The notes: generated by a model not told the origin, from the letters alone. Shown: positions 26,740 to 36,874, numbered from the stretch's first letter. The stretch: DNA of 64,000 nucleotides from Streptococcus mitis bv. 2 str. SK95 (GCF_000222705.1 NZ_AFUB01000033.1:1-64000); one strand, 5' to 3'. Program-made: numbers and translations.

Positions 26740-28455
26740 CTAGCTCGGCAATTTGCTGGAGTAAAAGTCCTGTAAAATCACATCTCCATCCCCGATGATA
26801 GACAGAAATGGAATACAATCCACAAAGCCCAGAGCGTGTAATTCCTTGGTTTTAAGTCGAATGTCTAAGAAGTCTGGGATGCCATTTGCAATTCCCAAGA
26901 CCTTAATACCTCGACAGAAGGTCCAAAATGGTGCTACATCGTAAGCCTTAGCTCTTGGCCTTAGCTCTTCTCTGACTTCCATGTCCTCAGACACACGGTC
27001 CCAAGGCATGCCACGACGGCAATCAGGGTCTGGTCCACCAATTAGTACTAGCTCTGTTCCGTAATAGATACAAGGAGTCCCTTTTTGAAGGTAGAGGAAG
27101 GTTAAAGCAGCCTTGACATGTTGGAGATTTCCTTTGGCAGTTGTAAGAATACGCTCTGTATCGTGAGAATCCAGGAGATTTAACATAACCTCTGAGATTT
27201 GTTGCTTGTAGTACATTGACTGGCTATTGATTTCTGAAATGAACTGCTCTGTCTTTTTATGCTGACGCAAGAAATAATCCTTGATACTTTCAGAGAGCGG
27301 GTAGTTCATGACTGCATGGAACTCATCTCCTTTTAACCAAGGCTGAGACGTATGCCAGATTTCACCTAAAATATACAAATCAGGCTTTTTAGCGAGAACT
27401 GCCTTTCTAAAATCTTTCCAGAACTGATGGTCAATTTCATTGGCAACGTCCAAGCGCCAAGCATCGATATCAAAATTCTCAATCCAGTAAGTTGCAACAC
27501 TGAGAAGATAGTCTTTGACTTCAGGATTGGCTGTATTTAACTTAGGCATATAGCTAGCAAAGGCAAAGGTATGATAAGGGAGTTCTCTTGGATTCTGAAG
27601 TTTATCCTCTGTAATTGGAAACTCTTGAATATGGAACCAATCTTTATAAGGGGAATTTTCTCCATTTTTTAGAACATCCTGCCATTGGGCAGACTGGTAG
27701 CCGATATGATTGAAAACAGCATCTGGCATAATCTTAATGCAACGTTTATGAGCTTCCTCGACTAAATTAGCAAAGACTTCTTTGTCTCCAAAGTGACGGT
27801 CAATTTCAAAATAATCCGTCGTATCGTACTTGTGATTGGTCGTTGCTTCAAAAATCGGACATAGATAAAGTCCAGTGATTCCCAAATCTTTTAGATAGTC
27901 TAGATGGTCGATAATCCCTTGTAAATCTCCACCAAAAAAGTCATCCCTATTAGGTGCAATGGCAGCATCCCACTCTCGAGCTCCATCTGGAGTCAAATTA
28001 GGATTTCCATTAGCAAATCGTTCTGGGAAAATCTGGTACCAAACGGTATTTGAAACCCAGCTAGGAACCTGACATCCGTCGATTTCATGAATATAGGGAA
28101 GCTTAAAGCCATTTCCTTCCGCATCCAAGTTTTCTTGAGTATGTTCCACACAACCCTTATCACCGTAGAAAATACCCTGACCTTCCTCATCAAGGAGTTC
28201 AAAGAGATACTGAATCCGTGCAAAATCAACCGATACTGTAACCTGCCAATAATCAAATAAAGCATCCGAGGTTGCTTTAGTCATTTCTTTCTTGGCTTCA
28301 TACTTATCCTCGATGAAGATAAAGGGATCTCCATAATGTAAAATGACCTGCTGGACATCATTTTTCTTGGTTCTGATTCGGATATGTAGCTGACCTTCTT
28401 TGTAAAGATAAGCATACTCTGATTCTTGTCTATGATAAATGGCTGTTAATTCCAT
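26740..28455 (-). CDS. GH13 neopullulanase/cyclomaltodextrinase-type alpha-glucan hydrolase
   Basis: This 571-aa cytosolic enzyme hydrolyses alpha-1,4 links in maltodextrins or cyclodextrins. It has an N-terminal CBM34-like domain (residues 1-125), then the GH13 barrel from VSNTVWYQIFPERFANG. Conserved regions are DAVFNHIG, DAWRLDVANEID (nucleophile Asp), ILGEIWH (acid/base Glu) and LLDSHDTER (transition-state Asp). After RRGMPWDR (about residue 480) the sequence stops resembling the family: the usual C-terminal beta domain is replaced by about 75 unfamiliar residues. Another frame overlapping the end (to about 26684) has a coiled-coil-like tail. A chimeric join or frame break is likely there. 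Preceded by a promoter and a cre-like site. Confidence 0.85.
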   Translation of the reverse strand: MELTAIYHRQESEYAYLYKEGQLHIRIRTKKNDVQQVILHYGDPFIFIEDKYEAKKEMTKATSDALFDYWQVTVSVDFARIQYLFELLDEEGQGIFYGDKGCVEHTQENLDAEGNGFKLPYIHEIDGCQVPSWVSNTVWYQIFPERFANGNPNLTPDGAREWDAAIAPNRDDFFGGDLQGIIDHLDYLKDLGITGLYLCPIFEATTNHKYDTTDYFEIDRHFGDKEVFANLVEEAHKRCIKIMPDAVFNHIGYQSAQWQDVLKNGENSPYKDWFHIQEFPITEDKLQNPRELPYHTFAFASYMPKLNTANPEVKDYLLSVATYWIENFDIDAWRLDVANEIDHQFWKDFRKAVLAKKPDLYILGEIWHTSQPWLKGDEFHAVMNYPLSESIKDYFLRQHKKTEQFISEINSQSMYYKQQISEVMLNLLDSHDTERILTTAKGNLQHVKAALTFLYLQKGTPCIYYGTELVLIGGPDPDCRRGMPWDRVSEDMEVREELRPRAKAYDVAPFWTFCRGIKVLGIANGIPDFLDIRLKTKELHALGFVDCIPFLSIIGDGDVILQDFYSSKLPS

Positions 28456-28489
28456 ATTTTGTCTCCTAAATAATTATCATCAACAAAAA

Positions 28490-28503
28490 CGCAAACGTTT
28501 TCA
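28490..28503 (+). promoter_or_regulatory. cre-like CcpA site of the GH13 gene
   Basis: CGCAAACGTTTTCA matches TGNAARCGNWWWCA at 13 of 14 positions. It lies just downstream of the -10 box, a position where CcpA blocks transcription. Confidence 0.6.
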
Positions 28504-28517
28504 CAATTGCTATTTCT

Positions 28518-28546
28518 AGTATACTATTTTAAGATTCGATTTGCAA
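28518..28546 (-). promoter_or_regulatory. Promoter of the GH13 gene
   Basis: TTGCAA (28546-28541), a 17-base spacer and TATACT (28523-28518) on the minus strand. Confidence 0.7.
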
Positions 28547-28651
28547 TACTTGGTCAAATTTGACAAGAAAACAGCTCAAAATAAATACTGTAGACTAATC
28601 AAGAAATATCAGCACCTATCTATAAAAAGCTCCCAAACTCAGCCTCACAGC

Positions 28652-29608
28652 CTAGTCAATCCGACAAAGGGCAAGTTCTTTTAATCCTCTGTCGTACAGG
28701 AAGGTTAAACAAAAGTTGTCTGTTATATTTTGAAGCTTGTGTTTACTCATTCCTCTAGGCAAGGCTATGTCGCACAATTCTCTCGTTGCCAGAGAAAATA
28801 GCTTTTGCTTGCCCTTCCAATCATCATTCTTAAATAGGGGGCTCAGGATAATATAAGGCGAATCCGTAAAAATTCCATTGACACCAGCTTTTTTACCTAA
28901 AGCCTTTAAATGTTCAGATTCTAATAACTTTTCGATAATACGACCATCACTAGAGATTTTAACAAGAGCATAATAGTCCATGCCCCATTTATTGACAGAG
29001 GTTTGACTTTCTCCAGAGCTAAAGGCATAGAGCCCTTGTTTCCAAGATTTCATACTATCGATTTTAGGATAAAAACTTGAGTTCGTGTCGTGGTGATTTA
29101 ACTCTTTTTTATCAATATGCGAATAAGTGGTCCACTTCGCCTGCTTTTTCTCTCGATCAAATTCTAAAAGGGCAAAGTTTCTTGCCTGATTTGTATAAAC
29201 TTGATTTTCAAAACACACGGGTATCTGGTCGCTATCTGATACGATTTGAAAATATCTCTCTTGTGCCTTTTTAGGAAGTATACTTTGCGGATCCTTTATG
29301 GCAATGATTTCTGGATTAGAAAAATCACCAGTGTAATAGACTATTTCCTTGCCAGCCTTGATGATGCCAATATTTTGTCCATCTGTAAAGAGTAGAGGCT
29401 CTTCCTCCCAAACATGGTCACAATACCAAGCATCTATCTCCTTCATACCCAAAGGTGATACTTCAAGCAGACAGTAGAGATTGAAAGCTTCCTTCTCACT
29501 GATCAAGACAAAGGCTCTACCATCATGTAACATGACAGAATTGAAAACACTATTGTAGTCCTTGTCTAGTTCCCATTTATTCAATAGACTTAACTTTAAC
29601 TTCCCCAT
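28652..29608 (-). CDS. Unrecognised 318-aa cytosolic protein, last gene of the immunity-like cluster
   Basis: No signal peptide or membrane segment is visible. The sequence is rich in short beta-type stretches and aromatic residues, with no catalytic motif I can name. The start ATG 29608 has AGGAGAGAG in front. It lies 18 bases after the 249-aa gene, in a run of genes on one strand that includes SUKH and ankyrin proteins. That context suggests an immunity-type binding protein, but the sequence does not prove it. Confidence 0.6.
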   Translation of the reverse strand: MGKLKLSLLNKWELDKDYNSVFNSVMLHDGRAFVLISEKEAFNLYCLLEVSPLGMKEIDAWYCDHVWEEEPLLFTDGQNIGIIKAGKEIVYYTGDFSNPEIIAIKDPQSILPKKAQERYFQIVSDSDQIPVCFENQVYTNQARNFALLEFDREKKQAKWTTYSHIDKKELNHHDTNSSFYPKIDSMKSWKQGLYAFSSGESQTSVNKWGMDYYALVKISSDGRIIEKLLESEHLKALGKKAGVNGIFTDSPYIILSPLFKNDDWKGKQKLFSLATRELCDIALPRGMSKHKLQNITDNFCLTFLYDRGLKELALCRID

Positions 29609-29626
29609 TTTCTCTCTCCTAATCCA

Positions 29627-30376
29627 TCACCACTCGTTGATGGCAAATAGAATGGCTGATCTAATATTTCTTAACAATTGATCTGAAAGTTCATCGTAAA
29701 CTTGACCCAGTCCCTTATCTTGTGCCAGCCATCCAGGTTCATCATTCCAGGAGCCCATTCCTCCAAAAACATCCGCTGAGCTTGCAGCTCTAAATATGCT
29801 TAGATGTCGCAGTGGAATTTGAGGTTCTGCCAGTCCTTTACCAGATTCTGGGTCTAGCAAAAAGTTTCTAGCAGATTGAAAGACTTTGGCAAAGTTGTCA
29901 CATTCAATTTTAATTGCTAGATTTTCTATACGAGTCAATATGTCCTTAAATTCTTCGATATTATTTTCATAGTGGGGAAGGTCTTGAGAAGACCTTTCCC
30001 ATTCATACTCGGTGTAGGTAACATCCCAGCCCCTACCTGCAGAAGCAGCTTCCCAATTTGGTAGGAAATAACTTGTCTTCCCATCTTTATAAAAACAGAG
30101 AATTGAACTCTGTGTCGTATTGGAGAAACCTAAAATACCTCTGTCATTTACTGAGATAGGGCAAAATAATTTTAAGTCCTTCAAACCTTTTTCCTTAAGA
30201 TTTTCAAACCAATCAGATACAGATAGTTCTATAACTTCCCCCTTTTCTGACGGCAAAATTTGAAAGCTCAATTTATTTGTATATTTTTCAGGCTTATAGC
30301 ATATTTCTTTAGCATTTTTTAAAGCCTTCCTAGCTGCTGCCACGATACAGGCTATCTGATACATTTGTCCGTTCAT
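29627..30376 (-). CDS. Unrecognised 249-aa protein, coupled to the SUKH gene
   Basis: A mixed alpha/beta cytosolic protein. Its start overlaps the stop of the upstream SUKH gene (ATGA), which implies translational coupling. The C-terminal half carries conserved-looking aromatic and Gly segments (VFGGMGSWNDEPGW) and a final helical stretch. No enzyme motif, signal peptide or membrane helix is seen. Position in the SUKH/ankyrin run suggests an immunity protein family; I cannot name it. Confidence 0.6.
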   Translation of the reverse strand: MNGQMYQIACIVAAARKALKNAKEICYKPEKYTNKLSFQILPSEKGEVIELSVSDWFENLKEKGLKDLKLFCPISVNDRGILGFSNTTQSSILCFYKDGKTSYFLPNWEAASAGRGWDVTYTEYEWERSSQDLPHYENNIEEFKDILTRIENLAIKIECDNFAKVFQSARNFLLDPESGKGLAEPQIPLRHLSIFRAASSADVFGGMGSWNDEPGWLAQDKGLGQVYDELSDQLLRNIRSAILFAINEW

Positions 30377-30962
30377 ATGATCTCATCCATTATCCCTTCA
30401 ATCAGATTTGTAAGGCTTTCTGCCACATAGATAATTTCATCAGGATCATGGATGTAGCAAATAACCTGACCTTCCTGAACCTCCTGGTCTGGATCAAAAT
30501 CCAGCATAAGATAACAAGAATCACAATACTGAGCAAAAGGAAGCCATTTTTTATTAAAAAGATAGGGCTTAATTCTACTATCATGCATGTTTTCTAGGTC
30601 TTGACTAGAAAAATAGTCGGGAAATTCGGTTAACAGAGCATCTCTATTTTGAAAGTACTTTTTACAAGTCTCAATTTCCTGTAGACTCATGAGAGAAAAA
30701 GTCAAATCTCTCTGGTCAATTACACAAGGTAAAATAGAGAGGTATTTACTCCCATTTTTATAGCTATAAAGCTCTTTGAAGTCACTAGGTAGACGAATGC
30801 CAAATATTTCCTCAAAGGCTTGAAGCTCTTCCTCAGAAGCACCAGAAATGCCCTGATAATCTTCCAGATATCCTTCCTCTACAGGATCATCCAAATCCCA
30901 GTCTTCAAAACACTCACAAATATAAGTTTCTATTTTTTAACTTGGTCAATTAGTTGCATCAT
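30373..30962 (-). CDS. SUKH (SMI1/KNR4) family immunity-like protein, N-terminus frame-broken
   Basis: The readable frame gives 173 aa from TTG 30894. It has the SUKH pattern: EEELQAFEEIFGIRLPSDFKELYSYKNGS (the LP-x-D/S-[FY] core), an aromatic middle with WLPFAQY, and an acidic end. SUKH proteins are known immunity factors against polymorphic toxins. A natural start is missing, but the same frame stays open to 30932 (ETYICECFEDWD). An ATG at 30962 leads into it if the six-A tract at 30933-30938 had one more A, giving about 196 aa. That start would lie 41 bases after the (repaired) ankyrin gene stop. Probably a one-base deletion or sequencing error. Confidence 0.75.
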
Positions 30963-31003
30963 TTCACCATGATTTCTTTATTTTATCTGTCTTCCAATGC
31001 TTT

Positions 31004-32069
31004 TTACCGCTTATAACTTGTTTTTTCTAGGAGAAGGGGTTCAGGATTTTGCTTAATCCAAGCAATAGCTAGCTGACACAGGCGGTCTAGGCGAGGCTCG
31101 TCATCAAAATCTTTCCCATGAACTTGAGCAATAAGCTCTTTAGTCTCTTCTAATTTTTGATCTGAAAGGGGGGATTCCTAGAGACAAGTATTGAGGGAGA
31201 GCTTGAAGCATTTTTCTATAGTCCCTGTCCCAGTTGACTCCACCATTGCGATCCAGTTCATCTCGAACTCGACCTGGTATACGAATAACTTCTCCCTGAA
31301 CAGTTTTGGCTGCTCCACTTGAAGGAATCAAGAAAGACCATAGTTCCTCATATTGCTCCTCCCAGCTACCTTCTTTTACGAGAATCGGAGAAACTCCATC
31401 GTGGGTTATTCGTTTGGCTACCGGCTTGACATCAAACAAAGCATAAAGTTTTTCTAGACCCTGATCTGCTGCTTCTAGATAGTCGGGATTGATCCCTTCT
31501 CTATGAAATTCAAAATCTTTACCGATATTTTCGACCTTGTCTTTCATAGCAGATGTTTTCTTAGCACCTGCATCCAACAGCATAGAGGCAATTTCAGCTG
31601 TTTGGGCAATATAGATTCCCCGACAGACAGTGAGAACGGAGTCTAGTGGAGTCTGTCCCCTATCATTTTTAGGGTTAACATTTGCTCCCTTTTCTATGAG
31701 AAGTGCAACGGTCTTAGGATGAAAAAACTCAGCTGCCATATGCAGAGGTGTATTTCCATAAGTATTGCTTTTTTCAATATCTGCCCCCAATTCGAGCAAG
31801 AGTTTTACAGTCTCTCTTCCCATGGTTGCCTGACGGTACAAAGGAGTCGCTCCATAATAATCAGGGATATTGATATCCAAGCCCTGTTCGACAAGCCAGA
31901 TAACCAATTCATCCGGGACTCCTCCCATATGCAGAGGTGTACATAAGCTAAATCTTCCATCATGAGCGGTTAATTCACAACGGTCATAGACTGCTTTAAG
32001 GGCTTCAATATTTCCTTCATCCATTAAATCCTTAAACTCTTTTGGTAATGTAACTCTTTTCTTTGCCAT
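31004..32069 (-). CDS. Ankyrin-repeat protein, C-terminus frame-broken
   Basis: As read, the frame covers 31140-32069 (309 aa). Four to five ankyrin repeats span about residues 40-175 (GATPLYRQATMG, GNTPLHMAAEF, GQTPLDSVL). A non-repeat C-terminal domain follows. At a run of six C (plus-strand G 31168-31173) the frame switches: with five C it would continue through LSDQKLEETKELIAQVHGKD and end at 31004, about 45 residues longer. The protein is cytosolic. Its start ATG lies 2 bases after the 145-aa gene stop, so the two are coupled. Ankyrin proteins occur among toxin-immunity gene arrays; binding partner unknown. Confidence 0.8.
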
Positions 32070-32071
32070 TT

Positions 32072-32509
32072 TTAGTTCCTTTCTTCTGATTCAGCATCTA
32101 GGGCAAGCCAATGAAGTTTGTCAACCGTTTTCAAAGTCAGGACTTGTCCATCATAATCATTTTTCAACTCAAGGCCGTTTTGCTCAATAGATATATGATT
32201 GTACCAGTGGTCTAGGCTGGAGTATTCCCCCGTATGAATGTTGATGAGCATACTCGTTATGGGATTCCAAGTCCCTTTCTTAACTGTTTCTGCTAAGAGG
32301 TAGTAAGCATCTAAAAATATGAGATTTCTCCCATAGATCCAAAAGGGTAGATCAAGCCCCAACAAAGGCAACTTGGCAGAAAAAATCTCATCACCGTGTG
32401 GTGGAACGGTTTCATAATGAAATTCTATCTCACTGCCATAATAGGCAATCAGGGCTCCCTGACATCCGATATTTTGAGGAATCCCTTCCTCAGCTACAAT
32501 AAATTCCAT
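32072..32509 (-). CDS. Unrecognised 145-aa protein of the immunity-like cluster
   Basis: A small acidic, aromatic-rich cytosolic protein without motifs I recognise. The start ATG 32509 follows AGGAGCAGG. It is 18 bases after the upstream SUKH gene and directly abuts the ankyrin gene. Size and surroundings fit an immunity protein or a partner of the ankyrin protein, but this is context only. Confidence 0.55.
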   Translation of the reverse strand: MEFIVAEEGIPQNIGCQGALIAYYGSEIEFHYETVPPHGDEIFSAKLPLLGLDLPFWIYGRNLIFLDAYYLLAETVKKGTWNPITSMLINIHTGEYSSLDHWYNHISIEQNGLELKNDYDGQVLTLKTVDKLHWLALDAESEERN

Positions 32510-32527
32510 GACCTGCTCCTTCTATTT

Positions 32528-33097
32528 TCAATCATAAAACCCGACCAGACTCTGCCAAAATATCAAACTGGACGCATGACCTATTCTAGTCATCAAGTGG
32601 ATGAAGTCACTTTCACAACCCTTCCAAACTGCAGATTGGGCCGTTCCCATGGCTCTAACAAATGCTAGAAAATCTGGTGTCAGCCATATTTTTTCATCAT
32701 AGTTCATCTCTGCATCAAGAGCATAGACCGCCCCAGATTGACAATCCAGCAAAATAGTGTAGGGATCTCCATTTGCAATGATGATCAAGCCTCTTTCTTG
32801 TAGAGTCGAGTAATCGTGGTATTCCAAATTGCGATTGATCAGCCAAGTAAGACTAGTGTCGTCCCCATATCCAAACTGGAAACTTAAAAAACCGACCTGC
32901 CCCCAGTTATAGGCCAAAATATACTTCCTAAATATCGGATCCAAATCTTGTATTTGCAGTTGTTTTTTCAAACGATCCAGTTCAGACACAGGCACTTCAG
33001 TATGGCTCGGGACAATTCCTTCTCTTATCTCAGGGTCAAGCCCTTGCATTGCTTCCTCAATAATGGAAATAATTTGGTCAATTGTCAATAATTCCAT
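32528..33097 (-). CDS. SUKH (SMI1/KNR4)-like immunity protein, first gene of the cluster
   Basis: About 189 aa from ATG 33097, chosen because GGAGG lies 6 bases upstream; in-frame codons extend to 33118. Features of the SUKH fold include ELDRLKKQLQIQDLDPIFRKYILAYNWG near the start, a central beta-sheet region with an aromatic pattern, and a C-terminal helix ending in SDFIHLM. SUKH proteins neutralise diverse secreted or contact-dependent toxins; no toxin gene is visible in this window. It leads the six-gene run. Assignment to SUKH is moderately sure. Confidence 0.65.
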   Translation of the reverse strand: MELLTIDQIISIIEEAMQGLDPEIREGIVPSHTEVPVSELDRLKKQLQIQDLDPIFRKYILAYNWGQVGFLSFQFGYGDDTSLTWLINRNLEYHDYSTLQERGLIIIANGDPYTILLDCQSGAVYALDAEMNYDEKIWLTPDFLAFVRAMGTAQSAVWKGCESDFIHLMTRIGHASSLIFWQSLVGFYD

Positions 33098-33184
33098 TGT
33101 CAACCTCCGGCTATACATAGGGCATTATCTAGGGTAAGCTAGCTGGTTTGGGACTTCATTTATCTAATGAACTTTCTTATCTCA

Positions 33185-33190
33185 ATTATA
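33185..33190 (-). promoter_or_regulatory. Possible -10 box of the immunity-like cluster
   Basis: A perfect TATAAT on the minus strand 88 bases before the first SUKH start. No good -35 is found at 16-18 bases. Confidence 0.35.
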
Positions 33191-33270
33191 CTCCAAAACT
33201 ATCAAATAGAGATAAACTACCAGTATTTTCAGAGATTATTTTTGATCAACAACTCCTCCTTATTAAAGCA

Positions 33271-33298
33271 AAAAGCCATTCCTCAAGGGAACAGCTTT
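33271..33298 (-). terminator. Terminator after the SDR gene
   Basis: AAAGCTGTTCC pairs imperfectly with GGAATGGCTTT around CTTGA, followed by five T on the minus strand, right after the SDR stop at 33300. Confidence 0.7.
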
Positions 33299-33299
33299 C

Positions 33300-34055
33300 T
33301 CACTTATAATTAAAGATTCCCCCTGCCAACTTATCAGCTAGTTTAGGAAAGAGGCTATAAAATTTGTGGGCTAAATTGAGCAAAAGTGGAAGATTGAGTT
33401 CTCGTTTGTTTTTTCCTATGGTCTTGACGATTTTTTTAGCAACCACATCTGGTTCTAAGAGAAATCGATCAACAGACTTGAGGTAGCTGCCATCTGGGTC
33501 TGCCTGGTCAAAAAATCCTGTTCGGATTGGACCTGGATTGACTGTTGTTACATAAACACCATAGGGCATAAGTTCGAGGCGCAGAGCGTTTGAAAATCCA
33601 ATCGCTGCAAACTTTGTCGCTGAGTAGAGACTGGACTTGCTAGTCGCTATCAAACCTGCCATACTGACGATATTGATAATATGCCCCTTTCGGCTTTTCT
33701 TCATTCGAGACGCAAGGCGACGAGACAAGTTCATTAGGGCAAAGGTATTGACCTCAAACATCTGGTGAATGTCTTTGTCAGAAATCTGGTCAAAATCTTC
33801 AAAAATCCCATAGCCCGCGTTGTTGACCAAGACATCGATCTTGTCATAGCGGAGATAGAGGTCAGCTACCAGAGTTTCTAGGGCTGAGTCATCAGTAATA
33901 TCGATTTCAATCAATTCTACATGGGGATGATTTCCGTAGAGTTGTGCTAGCTTTTCCTTGTTTCTACCTAGTAAGATGAGTTGGTCATTTGGCAAGAGTT
34001 TGACCATTTCTTTGGCTAAGCCACCGCTAGCCCCAGTTATGATGATGGTGCGCAT
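33300..34055 (-). CDS. Short-chain dehydrogenase/reductase (SDR)
   Basis: A 251-aa NAD(P)-dependent oxidoreductase of the classical SDR type. It has the cofactor motif TGASGGLAKEM (residues 7-17), NNAGYG (about 86-91), catalytic Ser in NIVSMAG and YSATK (catalytic Tyr/Lys, about 153-157), then PGPIRTGF. Substrate unknown. It is the last gene of the miaA-hflX-(207-aa gene)-rnz-SDR run, starting 20 bases after rnz and ending at a terminator. This order is the same in pneumococcus. Confidence 0.88.
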   Translation of the reverse strand: MRTIIITGASGGLAKEMVKLLPNDQLILLGRNKEKLAQLYGNHPHVELIEIDITDDSALETLVADLYLRYDKIDVLVNNAGYGIFEDFDQISDKDIHQMFEVNTFALMNLSRRLASRMKKSRKGHIINIVSMAGLIATSKSSLYSATKFAAIGFSNALRLELMPYGVYVTTVNPGPIRTGFFDQADPDGSYLKSVDRFLLEPDVVAKKIVKTIGKNKRELNLPLLLNLAHKFYSLFPKLADKLAGGIFNYK

Positions 34056-34075
34056 ACTTATCCTTTCTCAATCTT

Positions 34076-35005
34076 CTAGATTTCAACTTCTTCCAGATCT
34101 TTAACCACATGGACATTTTCAAAAACAGTGGCCGCATCTTTCTTGAGCTGGCTGATATCTTTTGAAAGGAAACGAGCGCTGATATGATTGAGCAGGAGGC
34201 GCTTAGCACTGGCTTCAGCCGCTACTTGCGCTGCCTGCATATTGGTTGAGTGACCGTGATTGCGAGCAATTTTTTCATCTCCCTTGCCATAAGTTGACTC
34301 GTGGACAAGGACATCGGCATTAACAGCTAGACGCACACTCGCATTGGTTTTTCGGGTGTCACCCAGAATAGTAATAATCTTACCAGGTCGTGGTGCTGAG
34401 ATATAGTCAGCTGCCTTGATTTCAGTTCCGTCTTCTAGAACAACGTCCTGACCATTCTTGATTTTTCCAAAAAGCGGGCCGAACGGAACACCAGCAGCCT
34501 TGAGTTTTTCAGCATCCAGCGTTCCTTCCAAGTCCTTTTGCATGACACGATAGCCAACACAGAAAATCGTGTGGTCCAGCTCCTCTGCATACACAGTGAA
34601 TTTATCGGTCTCAAGGATTTTCCCTAGAGAATCTTGGTCAAACTCATGAAAATGAATGCGGTAAGGCAGACGAGAACCTGACACACGAAGACTGGTTAAA
34701 ACAAATGACTTAATGCCTTGGGGACCATAGATGTCCAAATCTGTCTGCTCTTCATTAGCCTGAAAAGCACGGCTGGAGAGAAAACCTGGTAAACCAAAAA
34801 TGTGGTCTCCATGCAGGTGGGTGATAAAGATTTTGCTGACCTTCCGTGGTCGAATCGTGGTTTCCAGAATGCGATTTTGCGTTCCTTCCCCACAGTCAAA
34901 GAGCCAGACTTCGTTAATCTCGTCCAAGAGTTTCAGGGCGAGACTTGAAACGTTGCGGGCTTTAGAGGGCTGACCAGCCCCCGTTCCTAAAAATTGAATA
35001 TCCAT
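34076..35005 (-). CDS. rnz: Ribonuclease Z
   Basis: A 309-aa metallo-beta-lactamase-fold endonuclease that trims tRNA 3' ends. It shows the signature [13 protein letters not shown] (zinc ligands HxHxDH, about residues 61-66), DCGEGTQ, later His and Asp ligands ([17 protein letters not shown]) and HSTNMQAA. The length is typical for the short rnz of Firmicutes. It follows the 207-aa gene by 14 bases. Intact. Confidence 0.95.
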   Translation of the reverse strand: MDIQFLGTGAGQPSKARNVSSLALKLLDEINEVWLFDCGEGTQNRILETTIRPRKVSKIFITHLHGDHIFGLPGFLSSRAFQANEEQTDLDIYGPQGIKSFVLTSLRVSGSRLPYRIHFHEFDQDSLGKILETDKFTVYAEELDHTIFCVGYRVMQKDLEGTLDAEKLKAAGVPFGPLFGKIKNGQDVVLEDGTEIKAADYISAPRPGKIITILGDTRKTNASVRLAVNADVLVHESTYGKGDEKIARNHGHSTNMQAAQVAAEASAKRLLLNHISARFLSKDISQLKKDAATVFENVHVVKDLEEVEI

Positions 35006-35019
35006 TCGATACTTTCTAA

Positions 35020-35643
35020 TTAATCAATATATAACATAGCTGTGCGATTTTCCGATCGAAAATAGCGCTTGCCAGAAAAAGCAGCAGCTTCTTGCAGTAA
35101 ATCCTCTTGGCTATAGCCTTTGAGACGTTTGCGACCATCAGCCAAGCTTTCCAAATCTGTCAAAGCTGTGAGACTCTCCACACTAACAACTTCCTCTTCT
35201 CCGGCATCCTTCATGTAAATCTTTCCAGACTCTTCAAAGACGAGTTGATGGGGGAAAATTTGCGCAATCTCAAAAAGCAAGTCATCCGAGATTTCCTCTT
35301 CATTTTCAGAGAAAATCCGCCCCAAGCCCTCACTCTCATAGCAAAAGCCAAAGGATTTGCCAGATAAATTAAGACGAATAAAAGGCTTATTTTCAAAGGT
35401 GAAACTTGGCTCAGCATTGTAGAGGTTCAGTTCCTGACTGAGTTCTGCAAAGTAATCTGTCGCAGCCTGAGGGCTCTTTTTCTGATAAAGTTCTGCAAAG
35501 TAAGCATTGACTACACTCGGAGGAGGAGTAATAAGTGCCAATTGCTCCTGCTCTGTTTTACCAGCTAGAAGCTGATCCAGATAGACCTTGTCTAGACTCG
35601 TATAGCCCCCATATTTTAGAGCCAAAGTTTTGATATCAATCAT
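35020..35643 (-). CDS. Conserved 207-aa hypothetical protein between hflX and rnz
   Basis: A cytosolic, acidic protein with no motif I can tie to a function. The start ATG overlaps the hflX end (35636-35643), so translation is coupled. The same unnamed gene occupies this position between hflX and rnz in pneumococcus, which supports it being a real conserved gene. The middle has a short beta-rich stretch ([19 protein letters not shown]) and the C-terminus is helical and basic. Confidence 0.75.
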   Translation of the reverse strand: MIDIKTLALKYGGYTSLDKVYLDQLLAGKTEQEQLALITPPPSVVNAYFAELYQKKSPQAATDYFAELSQELNLYNAEPSFTFENKPFIRLNLSGKSFGFCYESEGLGRIFSENEEEISDDLLFEIAQIFPHQLVFEESGKIYMKDAGEEEVVSVESLTALTDLESLADGRKRLKGYSQEDLLQEAAAFSGKRYFRSENRTAMLYID

Positions 35644-36874
35644 AAAATTCTTCTAACCTCCATTTATTTTTCTCCGAAATGTAGCCTGTGATCACTTCTC
35701 CATCCTCTTGATAATCACGTTCTTCAATAATCGCTACACTTTCCAAATCATGAATCTTGTAAGACTTAGAAAAGGGCACACGCAGAGTAAAGACTTCAAA
35801 AATATCCTTGATCTTCTCCAAAAACAATGCTTGCAAGTTCTCACGACTATCCTCAGACTTGGCAGAAATGAGAGCATACGGCGTTTGGGTAGGCGTGAAA
35901 TCCCCCACCAAATCCGCTTTATTATAAAGGGTCAGGCGAGGAATATCCTCCATATCCAAGTCTTTCATGATAGACAGAACCGTTTTTTCATGCTCCTCAT
36001 GGTAAGGATTGCTGGCATCGATGACATGAACCAAGAGGTCTACATGCTTGCTTTCTTCCAAAGTCGACTTGAAACTGGACACCAACTCTGTCGGCAGATC
36101 TTGGATAAAGCCAACCGTATCAGTTAAAGTCACCTGAAGATTGCCCCCTATATGAATACTCTTTGTCGTCGCATCCAGAGTCGCAAATAGCTCATCTGCC
36201 TCATACTGGGTCTTGCTGGTCAAGGTGTTCATGATAGTCGATTTCCCAGCATTGGTGTAACCAATCAAACCAATCTTAAAGGTGCTTGATTCCAGACGCT
36301 TTTCTCTGACTGTCGCCCGATTTTTCTCAACCACCTTGAGCTGGCGCTCGATATCTGTGATTTGATTGCGAACACTACGACGGTTCAGTTCCAGCTGGCT
36401 TTCACCAGGACCACGGGAACCAATTCCCCCTGCCTGACGGCTGAGCATAATCCCCTGACCAACCAAGCGGGGTAAGAGGTACTTAAGCTGGGCCAAATGA
36501 ACTTGGAGTTTCCCTTCATGACTTCGAGCCCGCATGGCAAAGATATCTAGAATCAACTGCATACGGTCAATAACCTTAACTCCCAGAACTTCCTCTAGAT
36601 TGACATTTTGCCGTGGTGTCAGACGGTTGTTGACAATGACAGTAGTAATTTCTTCTGCATCCACCATGAGCGCAATTTCTTCCAACTTACCAGAACCTAC
36701 GAATGTCTTGGAGTCGTATTTTTCACGTTTTTGTCTGTAGCTATCCACAACGACTGCCCCAGCAGTTTTTGCTAGACTAGCCAGTTCTTCCATGGAGAGG
36801 TCAAAATTGTCCATGCCCTGCAATTCTACACCGATGAGCAGGACTCGCTCCTCTTTTTTCTCCGTTTCAATCAT
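35636..36874 (-). CDS. hflX: Ribosome-associated GTPase HflX
   Basis: A 412-aa GTPase that binds the 50S subunit and helps split or rescue stalled ribosomes. The N-terminal HflX domain has [12 protein letters not shown], then the family's glycine-rich segment [14 protein letters not shown]. The G domain has GYTNAGKST (G1, about 209-217), DTVGF (G3) and NKAD (G4). The start overlaps the miaA end by 8 bases. Intact. Confidence 0.95.
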   Translation of the reverse strand: MIETEKKEERVLLIGVELQGMDNFDLSMEELASLAKTAGAVVVDSYRQKREKYDSKTFVGSGKLEEIALMVDAEEITTVIVNNRLTPRQNVNLEEVLGVKVIDRMQLILDIFAMRARSHEGKLQVHLAQLKYLLPRLVGQGIMLSRQAGGIGSRGPGESQLELNRRSVRNQITDIERQLKVVEKNRATVREKRLESSTFKIGLIGYTNAGKSTIMNTLTSKTQYEADELFATLDATTKSIHIGGNLQVTLTDTVGFIQDLPTELVSSFKSTLEESKHVDLLVHVIDASNPYHEEHEKTVLSIMKDLDMEDIPRLTLYNKADLVGDFTPTQTPYALISAKSEDSRENLQALFLEKIKDIFEVFTLRVPFSKSYKIHDLESVAIIEERDYQEDGEVITGYISEKNKWRLEEFYD

